Notes under the pieces: model-generated | What the model was told of the DNA's origin: nothing | What the model saw: only the letters and a program-made list of their open reading frames with translations | Databases searched by the model: none | Program-made: the position numbers and the translations under genes | Assembly (NCBI GenBank): GCA_014804365.1 | Contig: JAAUZX010000076.1 | Span: forward strand, 1-47,278 | Length of the DNA stretch: 47,278 bases | From: Lachnospiraceae bacterium | Lineage (GTDB): Bacteria > Bacillota > Clostridia > Lachnospirales > Lachnospiraceae | Direction of reading: 5' to 3' | Part shown: positions 16,673 to 25,028 of the stretch, piece after piece | How positions within the stretch are numbered: the first letter of the stretch is position 1 | Layout of the letters: every line of letters starts with the position of its first letter

Positions 16673-16735
16673 GCGGCTGGGAATGGACGGTAATGCGCTG
16701 GCTTTGACAGTAATCTATACGAGGAGAGGATCAAT

Positions 16736-19258
16736 ATGATTAGTAGGAAGAGTTGGAAGAAGATAATTAGCCTGATATTGGCGGGAACCATGGTATTCGC
16801 TATGGCGGGCTGCGGCGGGGGAAGCGGCGGATCGGATGGCGGTGCCGGAGGTGAGGGGCAGAATGTGGGTACATCGGACGGCGGACAGGAGAATGAAAAT
16901 AGTGGCGGGAACGGTCCGGCGGCCATGGGGCGGTATGTGGAGGAAGAGACTGATCTGTCGGAGCAGTCAATGTATCCTATGGATCTGTGTGTCCGGGAGG
17001 ACGGCAGTCTGGTGATTCTGGACAAAAACGCGGGGACGCTGGTATCCAAGGATCAGGGCGTTACGTGGGAGAGTGAAATGCCGGAATGGTATATGACTTT
17101 GCGGGAGAAAGGAACTTATATCAACAGTATGTGCATGGCGCCGGACGGCACGGTGGCGGTGATTACTGCGGACATGGGCAATAGCGTGCCGGCAGAGGAA
17201 TCAGACGGACAGGATGCAGAGATTTCAGAAAGTTCAGATGAACAGGGCGAAGACGCAGATATCACAGACGGGTCTGAAACGCAGGACGGTGAGACAGATG
17301 CAGATGATGAAGAGTCGGAAGCGGAATCAAGTATGTTTGACGATCCCTTTAACTGGAGTTATTATCTGACGCTGTTTTTACCGGACGGCACGGAGATCCC
17401 GGTGACAGCGAAGCTGACGGAAGAGGAAATGTATTTTGAGCAGGTTGCGATTGGCACGGATAATCGTATCTTCGCAAGTACATATCGGGGTATCTATGAG
17501 ATATCGCGGGACGGCAGTGCAGAGAAGATTCTGACGCTGGATTATAATCCGCAGTGGATCTGGGTCAGGGATAATCTGCTGGTCATCGACAACGATTGGG
17601 ACGAGGCGGATACGCCGGCGGTTTATGATCTGGAGGCGAAAGCGTTTATTCCGGACGAGGTGCTTACGGAGTTTGTGGACAGCAACTATGATGACCGGAA
17701 CTTTAACGGGACAGATTACGCTACGATGTTCCTTCTTCCCGGTGAGGACAGTACCGTCTATGTTGTAGGCAAGAGAGGGATACATCGACATGTGGTAGGC
17801 GGCAATATGATGGAGCAGATCGTAGATGGTAATCTTTCGCAGCTCATTAACCCGAATTATTGTATTACTGATATGGTGCAGCTTGAGTCGGGCGTATTTA
17901 TGGCACTTTTTTCCAACAGTAAGGTGCTCAAGTTTACCTATGACCCCAACATCCCTTCCGTGCCGGAGAACATACTGACCCTTTACAGTCTCAAGGAAGA
18001 GGATTCAATCAGGCAGGCGATCTCTCATTATCAGATGGAACATTCGGATGTCTTCGTGTCTTATCAAGTGGGCATGGGAGGTGACAGTTCCGTGACGAGG
18101 GAGGATGCGATCAAGAAGCTGAATACGGAGATCATGGCAGGGGAAGGACCGGATCTGCTGGTGATGGATGGTCTGCCGCTGGACTCTTATATAGAAAAAG
18201 GATTATTGGTCGATATGACCGATTACCTTGCGGAGTACAGTGCAAAAGAGCCATTGTTTGATAATATAATCGACGCGCTCGCCCGTGATGGTAAGGCGTA
18301 TGTGGTTCCGGCGACGGTTTCAGTTCCGAAGATTGCGGCTGCATCGGACGGTATGGAAAATGTGACAGATATGTCAGATGTAGCAAAAGTTGTGGAGAAA
18401 CTCAGAGAGGAGTATCCGACGAAAAACATTCTCGGCGTCAGCGGCGAGCGCGGCGTCCTGAAAAGATTTGCGGGAGTGAGTGAGCCGAAGTGGGTCGCAG
18501 CGGATGGCAGCATAGACAAGGACGTGATTGGCGGGTATCTGGAGCAGTGCAAACGCATCTTCGATGCCCAGATGGACGGTCTGGATGAAAAAGTCATAAG
18601 CTATTATGAACAGCGGAACGAGTGGACGAAGGAATATAGCGGACTGCGCATGGACGAGACGGACTGGAGCGTCAATATGGATATTATGTCATATGTGGGC
18701 AGCGAGCAGCATATGATTGCCGGGTGGGTCGATGCAGCGTATAACTATATGCAGATAATGTCGCTTGACAGAGTGAAAGGACTTGAAGAGGCGAAGGTCG
18801 TGCCCATGAAGGGACAGTGCGGCAATGTATTTGAGCCGTATACCATGCTAGGCATCAGCGCTGCGTCAGAGCAGTCTGATCTGGCTTACGGATTTCTGGA
18901 TGTGTTCCTGTCTGTGGAAGCACAGAGTGCATACGGGGGACTGCCCTTGAATCAGGCGGCATTTGACAAGCAGTTTACGCCGCAGGAGGAGTACTTGGGA
19001 GCGGACGGAGGGTACGGCGGCGTATGTACCATAGATGAGGAAGGCAATATGATTGATTTTACGATCTACTGGCCGACCGATGAGTTGATTGCAGCGCTGC
19101 GGGAAGAGCTGTCAACGGTAAATACGGCGTATGTTCCCGATCAAATGCTGGAAGATGCGGTGTTTACGGAAGGAATCGGGTACATGAACGGCACGCAGTC
19201 ATTAGAACAGGCGCTTGACCGGATCGAGAAGGCTGTGGCGATCTATATGGCGGAGTAA
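16736..19258 (+). CDS. Asp-box/solute-binding lipoprotein 2
   Basis: 840 aa paralogue of the 13973 product, alignable end to end. Lipobox MAGC, Cys26, then a Gly-rich tether. Asp-box SKDQGVTW, propeller-like region to about residue 430, then the solute-binding half with the same EDAIKKLNTEIMAGEGPDL cleft text and C-terminal ALDRIEKAVAIYMAE. The main difference is a highly acidic insert at about 155-205 (runs of Glu/Asp/Ser) between two propeller blades, absent from paralogue 1. ATG 16736 follows GAGGAGAGG. Probably under the same response regulator. Ligand unknown; no transporter partner in view. Confidence 0.82.
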   Translation: MISRKSWKKIISLILAGTMVFAMAGCGGGSGGSDGGAGGEGQNVGTSDGGQENENSGGNGPAAMGRYVEEETDLSEQSMYPMDLCVREDGSLVILDKNAGTLVSKDQGVTWESEMPEWYMTLREKGTYINSMCMAPDGTVAVITADMGNSVPAEESDGQDAEISESSDEQGEDADITDGSETQDGETDADDEESEAESSMFDDPFNWSYYLTLFLPDGTEIPVTAKLTEEEMYFEQVAIGTDNRIFASTYRGIYEISRDGSAEKILTLDYNPQWIWVRDNLLVIDNDWDEADTPAVYDLEAKAFIPDEVLTEFVDSNYDDRNFNGTDYATMFLLPGEDSTVYVVGKRGIHRHVVGGNMMEQIVDGNLSQLINPNYCITDMVQLESGVFMALFSNSKVLKFTYDPNIPSVPENILTLYSLKEEDSIRQAISHYQMEHSDVFVSYQVGMGGDSSVTREDAIKKLNTEIMAGEGPDLLVMDGLPLDSYIEKGLLVDMTDYLAEYSAKEPLFDNIIDALARDGKAYVVPATVSVPKIAAASDGMENVTDMSDVAKVVEKLREEYPTKNILGVSGERGVLKRFAGVSEPKWVAADGSIDKDVIGGYLEQCKRIFDAQMDGLDEKVISYYEQRNEWTKEYSGLRMDETDWSVNMDIMSYVGSEQHMIAGWVDAAYNYMQIMSLDRVKGLEEAKVVPMKGQCGNVFEPYTMLGISAASEQSDLAYGFLDVFLSVEAQSAYGGLPLNQAAFDKQFTPQEEYLGADGGYGGVCTIDEEGNMIDFTIYWPTDELIAALREELSTVNTAYVPDQMLEDAVFTEGIGYMNGTQSLEQALDRIEKAVAIYMAE

Positions 19259-19272
19259 AAAAGATAGTATAT

Positions 19273-19320
19273 AGGAGATCTGGCGCAGCTTGTGATCAAG
19301 CGGACGCGGGTCTCCTTTGT
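19273..19320 (+). terminator. Terminator after lipoprotein 2
   Basis: AGGAGA (19273-19278) pairs with TCTCCT (19311-19316) around an inner GCTTG-TGAT-CAAGC hairpin, followed by TTTG. It separates this gene from the convergent lipase gene. Confidence 0.55.
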
Positions 19321-19334
19321 CTGGATGATGATCA

Positions 19335-20729
19335 TTAGAGCCCGCGCTCCTTTAGTTCACGAATGAGGTTTACATAAAATTCCCTCACATCAAAACCGGC
19401 AATGTTTTCGCGGTTCAGATCGATCATATCGCCGTGAGAGATACCTCTGCCGCCGGGCACGGTCAGGCAGGTAAAGCGGCTGCCCCATTTCATGCTGTCA
19501 ACAGAGACTAAACCGTCGTTGGCTCCGTCGAAATGTTTTACCATGGGGTAGGACATGTTCAGGGGGAATCTGCCGCTGCATGCAGCGTTCATCCGGGAAC
19601 CTATGCTCTGATAATATACCTGCGGGCTGTCGGGAAGCACTTCATTTCGTCCGCCGCAGGCGGAAGCGGTCAGATCCTGTACGGCCTCCATAAAATCGGG
19701 CCTGGTATCGCCGAGCAGGGTCAGCGCCGCATTGTATTTGGAAGATACTTTATTGCATACGGAATCCGGAATCTTGTCCAGCAGATAGTCCGCGAAGATA
19801 CAGCCCCGATGGGGCGTGTTAATGGTCGTTAAAGAGGCTACATAGGGAGCCGCGCCGCATTTGGAGATCGCATAGCGGCTGTCCAGACCGCCCTTGGAGT
19901 GGGCGATGATGTTGACTTTGTCGCAGCCGGTCTCCTCCCTGATCTGTCTGATCCGTGCGGCGAGTTCTTCTCCGCAGTCGGCGACGGAAGCGGCGGACTG
20001 CTGGCTTCCGTAGAACAGGACTGCCCCGTTTCTCTTGAGCTCTGCGGGGATTCGGCCCCAGTAATTGAAGAAGCGAAAATCCCGGAAAAATACGCCGTGT
20101 ACAAGCAAAACAGGATACTTCGTCCGACATTCCTGATTCTCGGCGCGAACTTGATTGAGCAGGTACTTTTCATTTTCATAGATCACCTCATTGCCGGCAA
20201 TCCGAATGATACGGCAGAGCACATACAGGTGTACGACCGGAATCAGGCCGCAGACGGCGCCGATCACACGCCATTTGATGCCAAGCTGTACGGAGGTCAC
20301 ATAGACCCGCAGAATGCCGTTCCAGAAGAGGATAAACTCAATAAGAAATGCAAGTCCAAACTGACGCAGCCAGAAGAAAGGGTGGCTGAATGCGGTGTCC
20401 TCTCCGGCAGGAAGCCCTGTGATCAGCATGACAATACAGCAGACGATCTCCACGGCCGTGGTAATCAGGAAGATTTGCAGCAGGGCGATGCCGTCTTCCA
20501 GAATCTTATTGCGTGCGGTGGAGACTTTACGCACTGTCAGTGTCGGAAAAAAGTTAATGTACAGGATCAGAATATAGCAGATGATCTCTGCAACGGCGCA
20601 TGCAGAGGGAAAACGGGTTTCGATCCGTCCGGAATAGAACAGAAAGGTGCAGACGGAGCGTATGTTGAGCGCCAGCAGTATGATGAGTGCCGACAGAACT
20701 TTTGCGAGTGTTTTTGAGGGTGTCTTCAT
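19335..20729 (-). CDS. Membrane-anchored alpha/beta-hydrolase, lipase-like
   Basis: 464 aa. Residues 1-180 contain about five membrane helices; residues ~200-464 form an alpha/beta-hydrolase of the bacterial triacylglycerol-lipase/acetyltransferase type. Motifs: VLLVHG (208-213) as oxyanion strand, nucleophile Ser278 in AHSKGG, candidate acid Asp in GANDGLVSVDS and candidate catalytic His in GISHGDMIDL. Ester hydrolysis is predicted; natural substrate unknown. The hydrolase-after-multi-helix arrangement is uncommon, since most relatives are secreted. AGGAG precedes ATG 20729 by 7 bases. Divergent from MATE gene 2. Confidence 0.8.
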   Translation of the reverse strand: MKTPSKTLAKVLSALIILLALNIRSVCTFLFYSGRIETRFPSACAVAEIICYILILYINFFPTLTVRKVSTARNKILEDGIALLQIFLITTAVEIVCCIVMLITGLPAGEDTAFSHPFFWLRQFGLAFLIEFILFWNGILRVYVTSVQLGIKWRVIGAVCGLIPVVHLYVLCRIIRIAGNEVIYENEKYLLNQVRAENQECRTKYPVLLVHGVFFRDFRFFNYWGRIPAELKRNGAVLFYGSQQSAASVADCGEELAARIRQIREETGCDKVNIIAHSKGGLDSRYAISKCGAAPYVASLTTINTPHRGCIFADYLLDKIPDSVCNKVSSKYNAALTLLGDTRPDFMEAVQDLTASACGGRNEVLPDSPQVYYQSIGSRMNAACSGRFPLNMSYPMVKHFDGANDGLVSVDSMKWGSRFTCLTVPGGRGISHGDMIDLNRENIAGFDVREFYVNLIRELKERGL

Positions 20730-20749
20730 GGTATTCTCCTATGTGCCGG

Positions 20750-20777
20750 TTGCAAAATACGGGCATCACGGTATAAT
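20750..20777 (+). promoter_or_regulatory. Promoter for MATE gene 2
   Basis: TTGCAA (20750-20755), 16 bases, TATAAT (20772-20777). Leader of about 130 bases to ATG 20911. Confidence 0.6.
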
Positions 20778-20910
20778 GTAGTATTGTGTATTTCCATATT
20801 GTATCGTAGCAAATTCAAATTCGATGTGCAAGCGCACTTTTCGGTTATTCTGTCAGACCGTGTCATGTGCTTGCCGTATGGATTTATGGATTGATGAGAG
20901 GAGTGTAACT

Positions 20911-22293
20911 ATGACTGCTGAAATTGCAAAAACCCGTGAGGAGCGGATGGCGACGGATTCCATCGGCAGGCTGATGGTGAGTATGACGTTTCCCGCAATC
21001 GTTGCGCAGATCATCAATATTTTATACAGTATCATTGACCGGATTTATATCGGACATATGGAGGGTGTTGGTGCAAATGCGTTGACGGGCGTGGGCGTTA
21101 CCTTCTGTATCACCATGTTTGTCTCGGCGTTCTCAGCTTTCATCAGTAACGGTGCGGCACCGCTCGCGGCGATCTGGCTGGGGAAGGGTGATCGGCAGCG
21201 GGCAGAAGAGATACTCGGCAACAGCGTCAGCTTTCTGCTCATCTGTACCGTGGTGCTGATGGTCTTTTTCTATGCTTTTCAGAAACCGTTACTCTACATG
21301 TTCGGGGCTAGCGTGTCCACCATCGGCTATGCGACGGATTATCTGTCCATCTATCTGGCGGGAACGCTTTTCGTGGAGCTGGCGCTGGGATTAAATGCCT
21401 TCATCATCTGCCAGAGCCGGTCGAGGACGGCGATGCTTTCTGTGCTGATCGGGGCGGTGGCAAATATTATCTTAGATCCGATATTCATCTTCGGCTTTCG
21501 CATGGGTGTCAGAGGCGCGGCGACGGCCACCGTGATCTCGCAGGCCTTAAGCGCACTGTGGGTCGTGAGCTTTCTCATGGGCAGAAAGTCTTCTCTTAAG
21601 ATACGAAAGAATTGTATGCGTCCGGACGGCAGAATATTAAAGAGTGTGTTTTCACTGGGGATATCGCCTTTTATTATGAATGCGACAGAGAGCTTCATCA
21701 GTATTGTCTTAAATCGCGGATTGCAGGTTTACGGAGGTGACATGCATGTCGGGTCTCTCACCATCATGCAGAGTATTATGCAGTTTTTCTCCGCGCCGAT
21801 GAGCGGTTTTACACAGGGAATGGCTCCTATCGTCAGCTATAATTATGGCGCGGGAAACTTCGACCGTGTCAGACGACTGTATCGGTGGATGATCGGTGTA
21901 TGCTTCGGATTTCGGTTTCTGACCACGGCAACGGTTATGATGTTTCCGCGATTTTATGCGGGATTTTTTGCAAACGAGGCGGAACTTGTGTCATTGACCG
22001 GGCAGGTTATGCCTATTTTTATGGCGGGCATGCTCGTTTTCGGTCTGCAGAACGGTATCCAGCCTACCTTTCTGGCACTGGGGCAGGCGAAGATATCGCT
22101 TTTTATTGCGGTGCTTCGCAAGATTATACTGCTGATTCCGCTGGCGCTGATTCTGCCGCATTTCATGGGTGTGATGGGAGTGTATGTGGCGGAACCTGTA
22201 TCGGATATTATCTCTGCGACTACGGCGACGGTGTTGTTTGTGGGTAATATAAAGAAGATTTTGTCGGAGGAAACGCTTAGGAAGATTAGGTAG
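20911..22293 (+). CDS. MATE family efflux transporter 2
   Basis: 460 aa. Start at ATG 20911 (MTAEIAKTREERMATD) has GAGAGGAG 8 bases upstream; the frame is open further up but without a ribosome site. Twelve membrane helices, NorM/DinF-like signatures: LMVSMTFPAIVAQIINILYS split over the first helix, IIDRIYIGHM, NIILDPIFIFGFRMGVRGA in pieces, and YNYGAGNFDRVRR opening the second half. Cation-coupled drug or metabolite export by family; substrate unknown. It shares domain layout but limited sequence with the 7311 gene, so they are separate paralogues. The second large palindromic element follows it. Confidence 0.9.
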   Translation: MTAEIAKTREERMATDSIGRLMVSMTFPAIVAQIINILYSIIDRIYIGHMEGVGANALTGVGVTFCITMFVSAFSAFISNGAAPLAAIWLGKGDRQRAEEILGNSVSFLLICTVVLMVFFYAFQKPLLYMFGASVSTIGYATDYLSIYLAGTLFVELALGLNAFIICQSRSRTAMLSVLIGAVANIILDPIFIFGFRMGVRGAATATVISQALSALWVVSFLMGRKSSLKIRKNCMRPDGRILKSVFSLGISPFIMNATESFISIVLNRGLQVYGGDMHVGSLTIMQSIMQFFSAPMSGFTQGMAPIVSYNYGAGNFDRVRRLYRWMIGVCFGFRFLTTATVMMFPRFYAGFFANEAELVSLTGQVMPIFMAGMLVFGLQNGIQPTFLALGQAKISLFIAVLRKIILLIPLALILPHFMGVMGVYVAEPVSDIISATTATVLFVGNIKKILSEETLRKIR

Positions 22294-22359
22294 AAAGCGC
22301 AGCAGTTTAGACTGTGGTGTGAAAAGTAACTATTGCTATGGTGATGTTTATAGGTTATC

Positions 22360-22518
22360 TAAGACGGACGCACAGATGGAAGTTAATATCTACGGAGCCG
22401 CGCTCTCGCTCCTTTCACAGCGCAGCGGACACTAAGCTCGTGAGAAACCTCGCTAAGTGCCGGCGCTGTTCTAGGGGCTCCTTAAGATAATAACTTTCAT
22501 CTGCGCTGGGTATTGGTT
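22360..22518 (+). repeat. Large palindromic element, copy 2
   Basis: Arms 22370-22391 and 22485-22506 match those of copy 1 with a few changes. Interior contains ACAGCGC / GCGCTGT and CTAAG / CTAAG-type segments. Same left flank (TAAGACGGACGC) and right flank (GCTGGGTATTGG) as copy 1, and ACGGTAATG also recurs shortly after in both. Confidence 0.85.
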
Positions 22519-22614
22519 AGGCCTACACGGTAATGAGTGGGGGAAGAATAAACAGTAATGAGTGGAGATGAAGAAGCGAGAGGTAAAGAAGTTGTTTGAA
22601 AATGTGCGGACTGC

Positions 22615-22643
22615 TTGACAATATGGGGCGGTTATGGTACATT
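22615..22643 (+). promoter_or_regulatory. Promoter for the riboswitch/antiporter unit
   Basis: TTGACA (22615-22620), 17 bases, TACATT (22638-22643). Starts transcription a few bases before the riboswitch. Confidence 0.75.
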
Positions 22644-22650
22644 ATCTCAC

Positions 22651-22782
22651 AAGTTAAGAGGGAGTAGTTATCCTGTGTAAGCAACATACCCTGACGAGAA
22701 TGTCATGTTTACACGCTTTCTGCGAATGAATGGAAAGAACGAGACTTTTAGCATAGTAGCATGCCGAAGGTCTTTTTTATTT
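22651..22782 (+). promoter_or_regulatory. yybP-ykoY manganese riboswitch
   Basis: Hallmarks of the yybP-ykoY class in order: GGGAGTAG (22659-22666), GCAACATACC (22681-22690), GACGAG, a stem GTGTAA / TTACAC, then ACGAGACTTTT (22739-22749) and CCGAAGGTCTTTTTT (22764-22778). The last two strands pair to form a terminator with a T-run, which Mn2+ binding is expected to disrupt, switching the downstream gene on. The gene controlled is a cation antiporter, the expected type of target. Confidence 0.85.
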
Positions 22783-22881
22783 CATGAGAAAGGACATCTT
22801 ATGATATAAAGGAGATGCGCAGCTTCGTGCGCGGGGCATAATAAAAAACAGGAAGCCGTCGGCTTCGGAACGGAGGAAATT

Positions 22882-23829
22882 ATGGAGGTTATCATTCAGG
22901 TTGCATTACTGGCGCTGGGGTTTGTGCTATTGGTTAAAGGGGCGGACTGGTTTGTAGAAGGAGCAAGCAAACTGGCGGAGAAATTCGGGATTCCGCAGCT
23001 TGTGATCGGTCTGACCATCGTGGCACTGGGCACATCCCTGCCGGAAGCTGCGGTCAGCGTTTCTGCGGCGCTTAAGGGAAGCGCGGAGATTACCATAGGC
23101 AATATTCTGGGAAGTAATATTATGAATATCCTTTTGATTCTGGGAATCACCTCAGTGATTACGCCGATCGCAGTGCAGAAATCCACGGTAAAATATGAGA
23201 TTCCTTTTATGATCGTGATATCGGCGATCCTCATGGGACTCGGCTGCACATACAATGTTCTTAAGTTTTCGGATGGTTTGATTTTATGGGGGCTGATGTT
23301 CTGTTATCTGGCGTATCTGCTTTATATGACGAAGAAGGGCGTTATCGTGTCGGAAGAAGCGAGCGCGGGTGAGACGGACAAACCTATGCCGCTTTGGAAA
23401 ATGCTGCTGCTGATCCTGATCGGAGGCGGAATGATCGTGCTCGGCTCCGATGTGGCGGTAGATGCGGCGACGGCGCTGGCACGGATCTTCGGTATGGGTG
23501 AGCGTCTGATCGGCCTTACCATTGTGGCTTTCGGCACATCTTTGCCGGAACTGGTAACAAGCGCGACAGCGGCGATCAAAGGCAAGGCGGACATCGCTGT
23601 GGGCAATATTGTAGGCAGCAATATTTTCAATATTTTGTTTGTAGTGGGTACTTCGGCACTGATCACTCCGGTTGCCTATGCGGCTAACTTCTTTATGGAC
23701 AGTGTCATCTGTATCGCCGCGGCAGTGCTACTGTGGGTACTGGTGATCAGGAATAAACGTCTCGGACGGGCGGGCGGCGCATGTATGCTGGTGTGCTATG
23801 CGGCATATTTTGTGTATTTGATGAATTAA
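22882..23829 (+). CDS. Ca2+/cation antiporter (CaCA family, YrbG-like)
   Basis: 315 aa, about ten membrane helices. The two inverted alpha-repeats that form the ion site are clear: GTSLPEAAVSVSAALKGS with GNILGSNIMNIL in the first half, and GTSLPELVTSATAAIKG with GNIVGSNIFNIL in the second. Such proteins exchange Ca2+ (or related divalents) for Na+, K+ or H+. The upstream yybP-ykoY riboswitch suggests that here it exports Mn2+ or protects against Mn2+ excess; that is inference from context. ATG 22882 has GGAGG upstream. Single-gene unit ended by the hairpin at 23853. Confidence 0.92.
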   Translation: MEVIIQVALLALGFVLLVKGADWFVEGASKLAEKFGIPQLVIGLTIVALGTSLPEAAVSVSAALKGSAEITIGNILGSNIMNILLILGITSVITPIAVQKSTVKYEIPFMIVISAILMGLGCTYNVLKFSDGLILWGLMFCYLAYLLYMTKKGVIVSEEASAGETDKPMPLWKMLLLILIGGGMIVLGSDVAVDAATALARIFGMGERLIGLTIVAFGTSLPELVTSATAAIKGKADIAVGNIVGSNIFNILFVVGTSALITPVAYAANFFMDSVICIAAAVLLWVLVIRNKRLGRAGGACMLVCYAAYFVYLMN

Positions 23830-23852
23830 TTGTAGTTAATTAATATAGAAAG

Positions 23853-23884
23853 AAAGGATTGACCTAATTAGTCAACCCTTTCTT
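23853..23884. terminator. Bidirectional terminator
   Basis: AAAGGATTGAC / GTCAACCCTTT (23853-23863 with 23871-23881), followed by CTTTTC on the plus strand and TTTC on the minus strand. It serves the antiporter gene and the convergent DegV gene, whose stop codon lies in the loop. Confidence 0.8.
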
Positions 23885-24755
23885 TTCCCCAGAAAAACAC
23901 TGCCACGGTGCCCGGACCTGTATGGCTGCCGATTGTAGTGCCGATGCTGTTGATAAGCACTTTACCGTCCAGGTGCGGGAAACGCTCTTCGATCAGATCG
24001 GCTACCGCTCTGGCATCTTCATAGCATGCGGACTGGGAGATATAGCATTTGCCGCTGTAATCCCGTCCTTCTTCAATACATTCTTCCATCTTGTCCACGA
24101 TCGTCTGTATGACCTTGCGCTTCGTGCGGATCTTGTACCGCGGAATCAACTGTCCCAGATGGTTTACGTTCAAAAGCGGGCAGATATTCAGCATACCGCC
24201 GATAAAGCCGGCGGTTTTGGAGATACGGCCGCCCTTGATATAGAAAGTCAAATCCGTGGAGAAAAACCAATGATTTAATTTCAGGCGGTTTGCCTGCGCC
24301 CACTCATATACTTCATCTATGCTCTTGCCTTCATCCCGAAGGTCAGCCAGTTTATCCATCAAAAGACCGTAACCCGAAGAGGCGGCAAGAGAGTCCAGTA
24401 CATAGATCTTGCGGTCAGGATACTGTTCCGCAAGCGTTTCCCGTGCCACCATAGCGGAGTTCGTCACACCGGAGATGCCGGAGGAAAGACTTAAATGCAA
24501 GATATCTTTGCCTTCCTGTAAAAAGGGTTCAAAGTAGGTGATAAACTCGTCCACATTGATCTGGGAAGTCTTCGTGTCCGCACCGGCCGTCATGGCGGCA
24601 TAGAATTGATCAAAGGGCATTGTCTTGCCCAGATCATCTGCATACTGTACGCCGTCCAGTTCATAGTGAAAACAGATGTAGGAGACGGAGCGGTTACGGA
24701 AGTGTTCTTCCGACAAATCCGCCGTGGAGCAACAACTGAGAATATATTCGCTCAT
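23868..24755 (-). CDS. DegV family fatty-acid-binding protein
   Basis: 295 aa from ATG 24755 (MSEYILSCCSTADLS); the longer frame from 24791 lacks support. DegV/FakB proteins bind a fatty acid and present it to the kinase FakA for phosphorylation, feeding phospholipid synthesis. Seen: N-terminal SCCSTADL (fatty-acid carboxylate loop), TSQINVDEF, LSLSSGISGVTNSA (signature binding loop), VLDSLAASSGYG, and GGRISKTAGFIGG. C-terminal IGSHTGPGTVAVFFWG is typical. No FakA gene is visible in the window. Confidence 0.92.
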   Translation of the reverse strand: MSEYILSCCSTADLSEEHFRNRSVSYICFHYELDGVQYADDLGKTMPFDQFYAAMTAGADTKTSQINVDEFITYFEPFLQEGKDILHLSLSSGISGVTNSAMVARETLAEQYPDRKIYVLDSLAASSGYGLLMDKLADLRDEGKSIDEVYEWAQANRLKLNHWFFSTDLTFYIKGGRISKTAGFIGGMLNICPLLNVNHLGQLIPRYKIRTKRKVIQTIVDKMEECIEEGRDYSGKCYISQSACYEDARAVADLIEERFPHLDGKVLINSIGTTIGSHTGPGTVAVFFWGKERVD

Positions 24756-24808
24756 ATGAATACCTGTACCTTTCTGTATTGGAGGCAGCATTCATAAGCC
24801 TGCCGATT

Positions 24809-24854
24809 ACCAATCAATTGGTAAAAGTGTAACATTTCTCAGAACAAAATTCAA
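24809..24854 (-). promoter_or_regulatory. Promoter and candidate operator of the DegV gene
   Basis: On the minus strand TTGAAT (24854-24849), 17 bases, TACACT (24831-24826). Directly after it lies a palindrome ACCAAT-CA-ATTGGT (24809-24822) over the expected start site, a plausible repressor site. Confidence 0.45.
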
Positions 24855-24895
24855 TCAGCGATGATCGACAAGTTGCAACCGCCGAATGTTTGTCC

Positions 24896-24924
24896 TTGTG
24901 CTGGCTGGAATTATTTGTTATAAT
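24896..24924 (+). promoter_or_regulatory. Promoter of the phosphofructokinase gene
   Basis: TTGTGC (24896-24901), 17 bases, perfect TATAAT (24919-24924), about 105 bases before ATG 25029. Confidence 0.7.
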
Positions 24925-25028
24925 CGTTGTGGTGTCCGGTGAGTGTCGGACAAGTATACCGGATCGGCCATTGATGAGCCGACAGTATGCTAACAAGTAA
25001 AGAAGAAAACAGATAAAGGAGAGAGACA

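Noticed and set aside
19899..20717. A 272-codon frame opposite the lipase gene
   Set aside because: It is the antisense shadow of a motif-bearing gene and has no ribosome site or recognisable domain.
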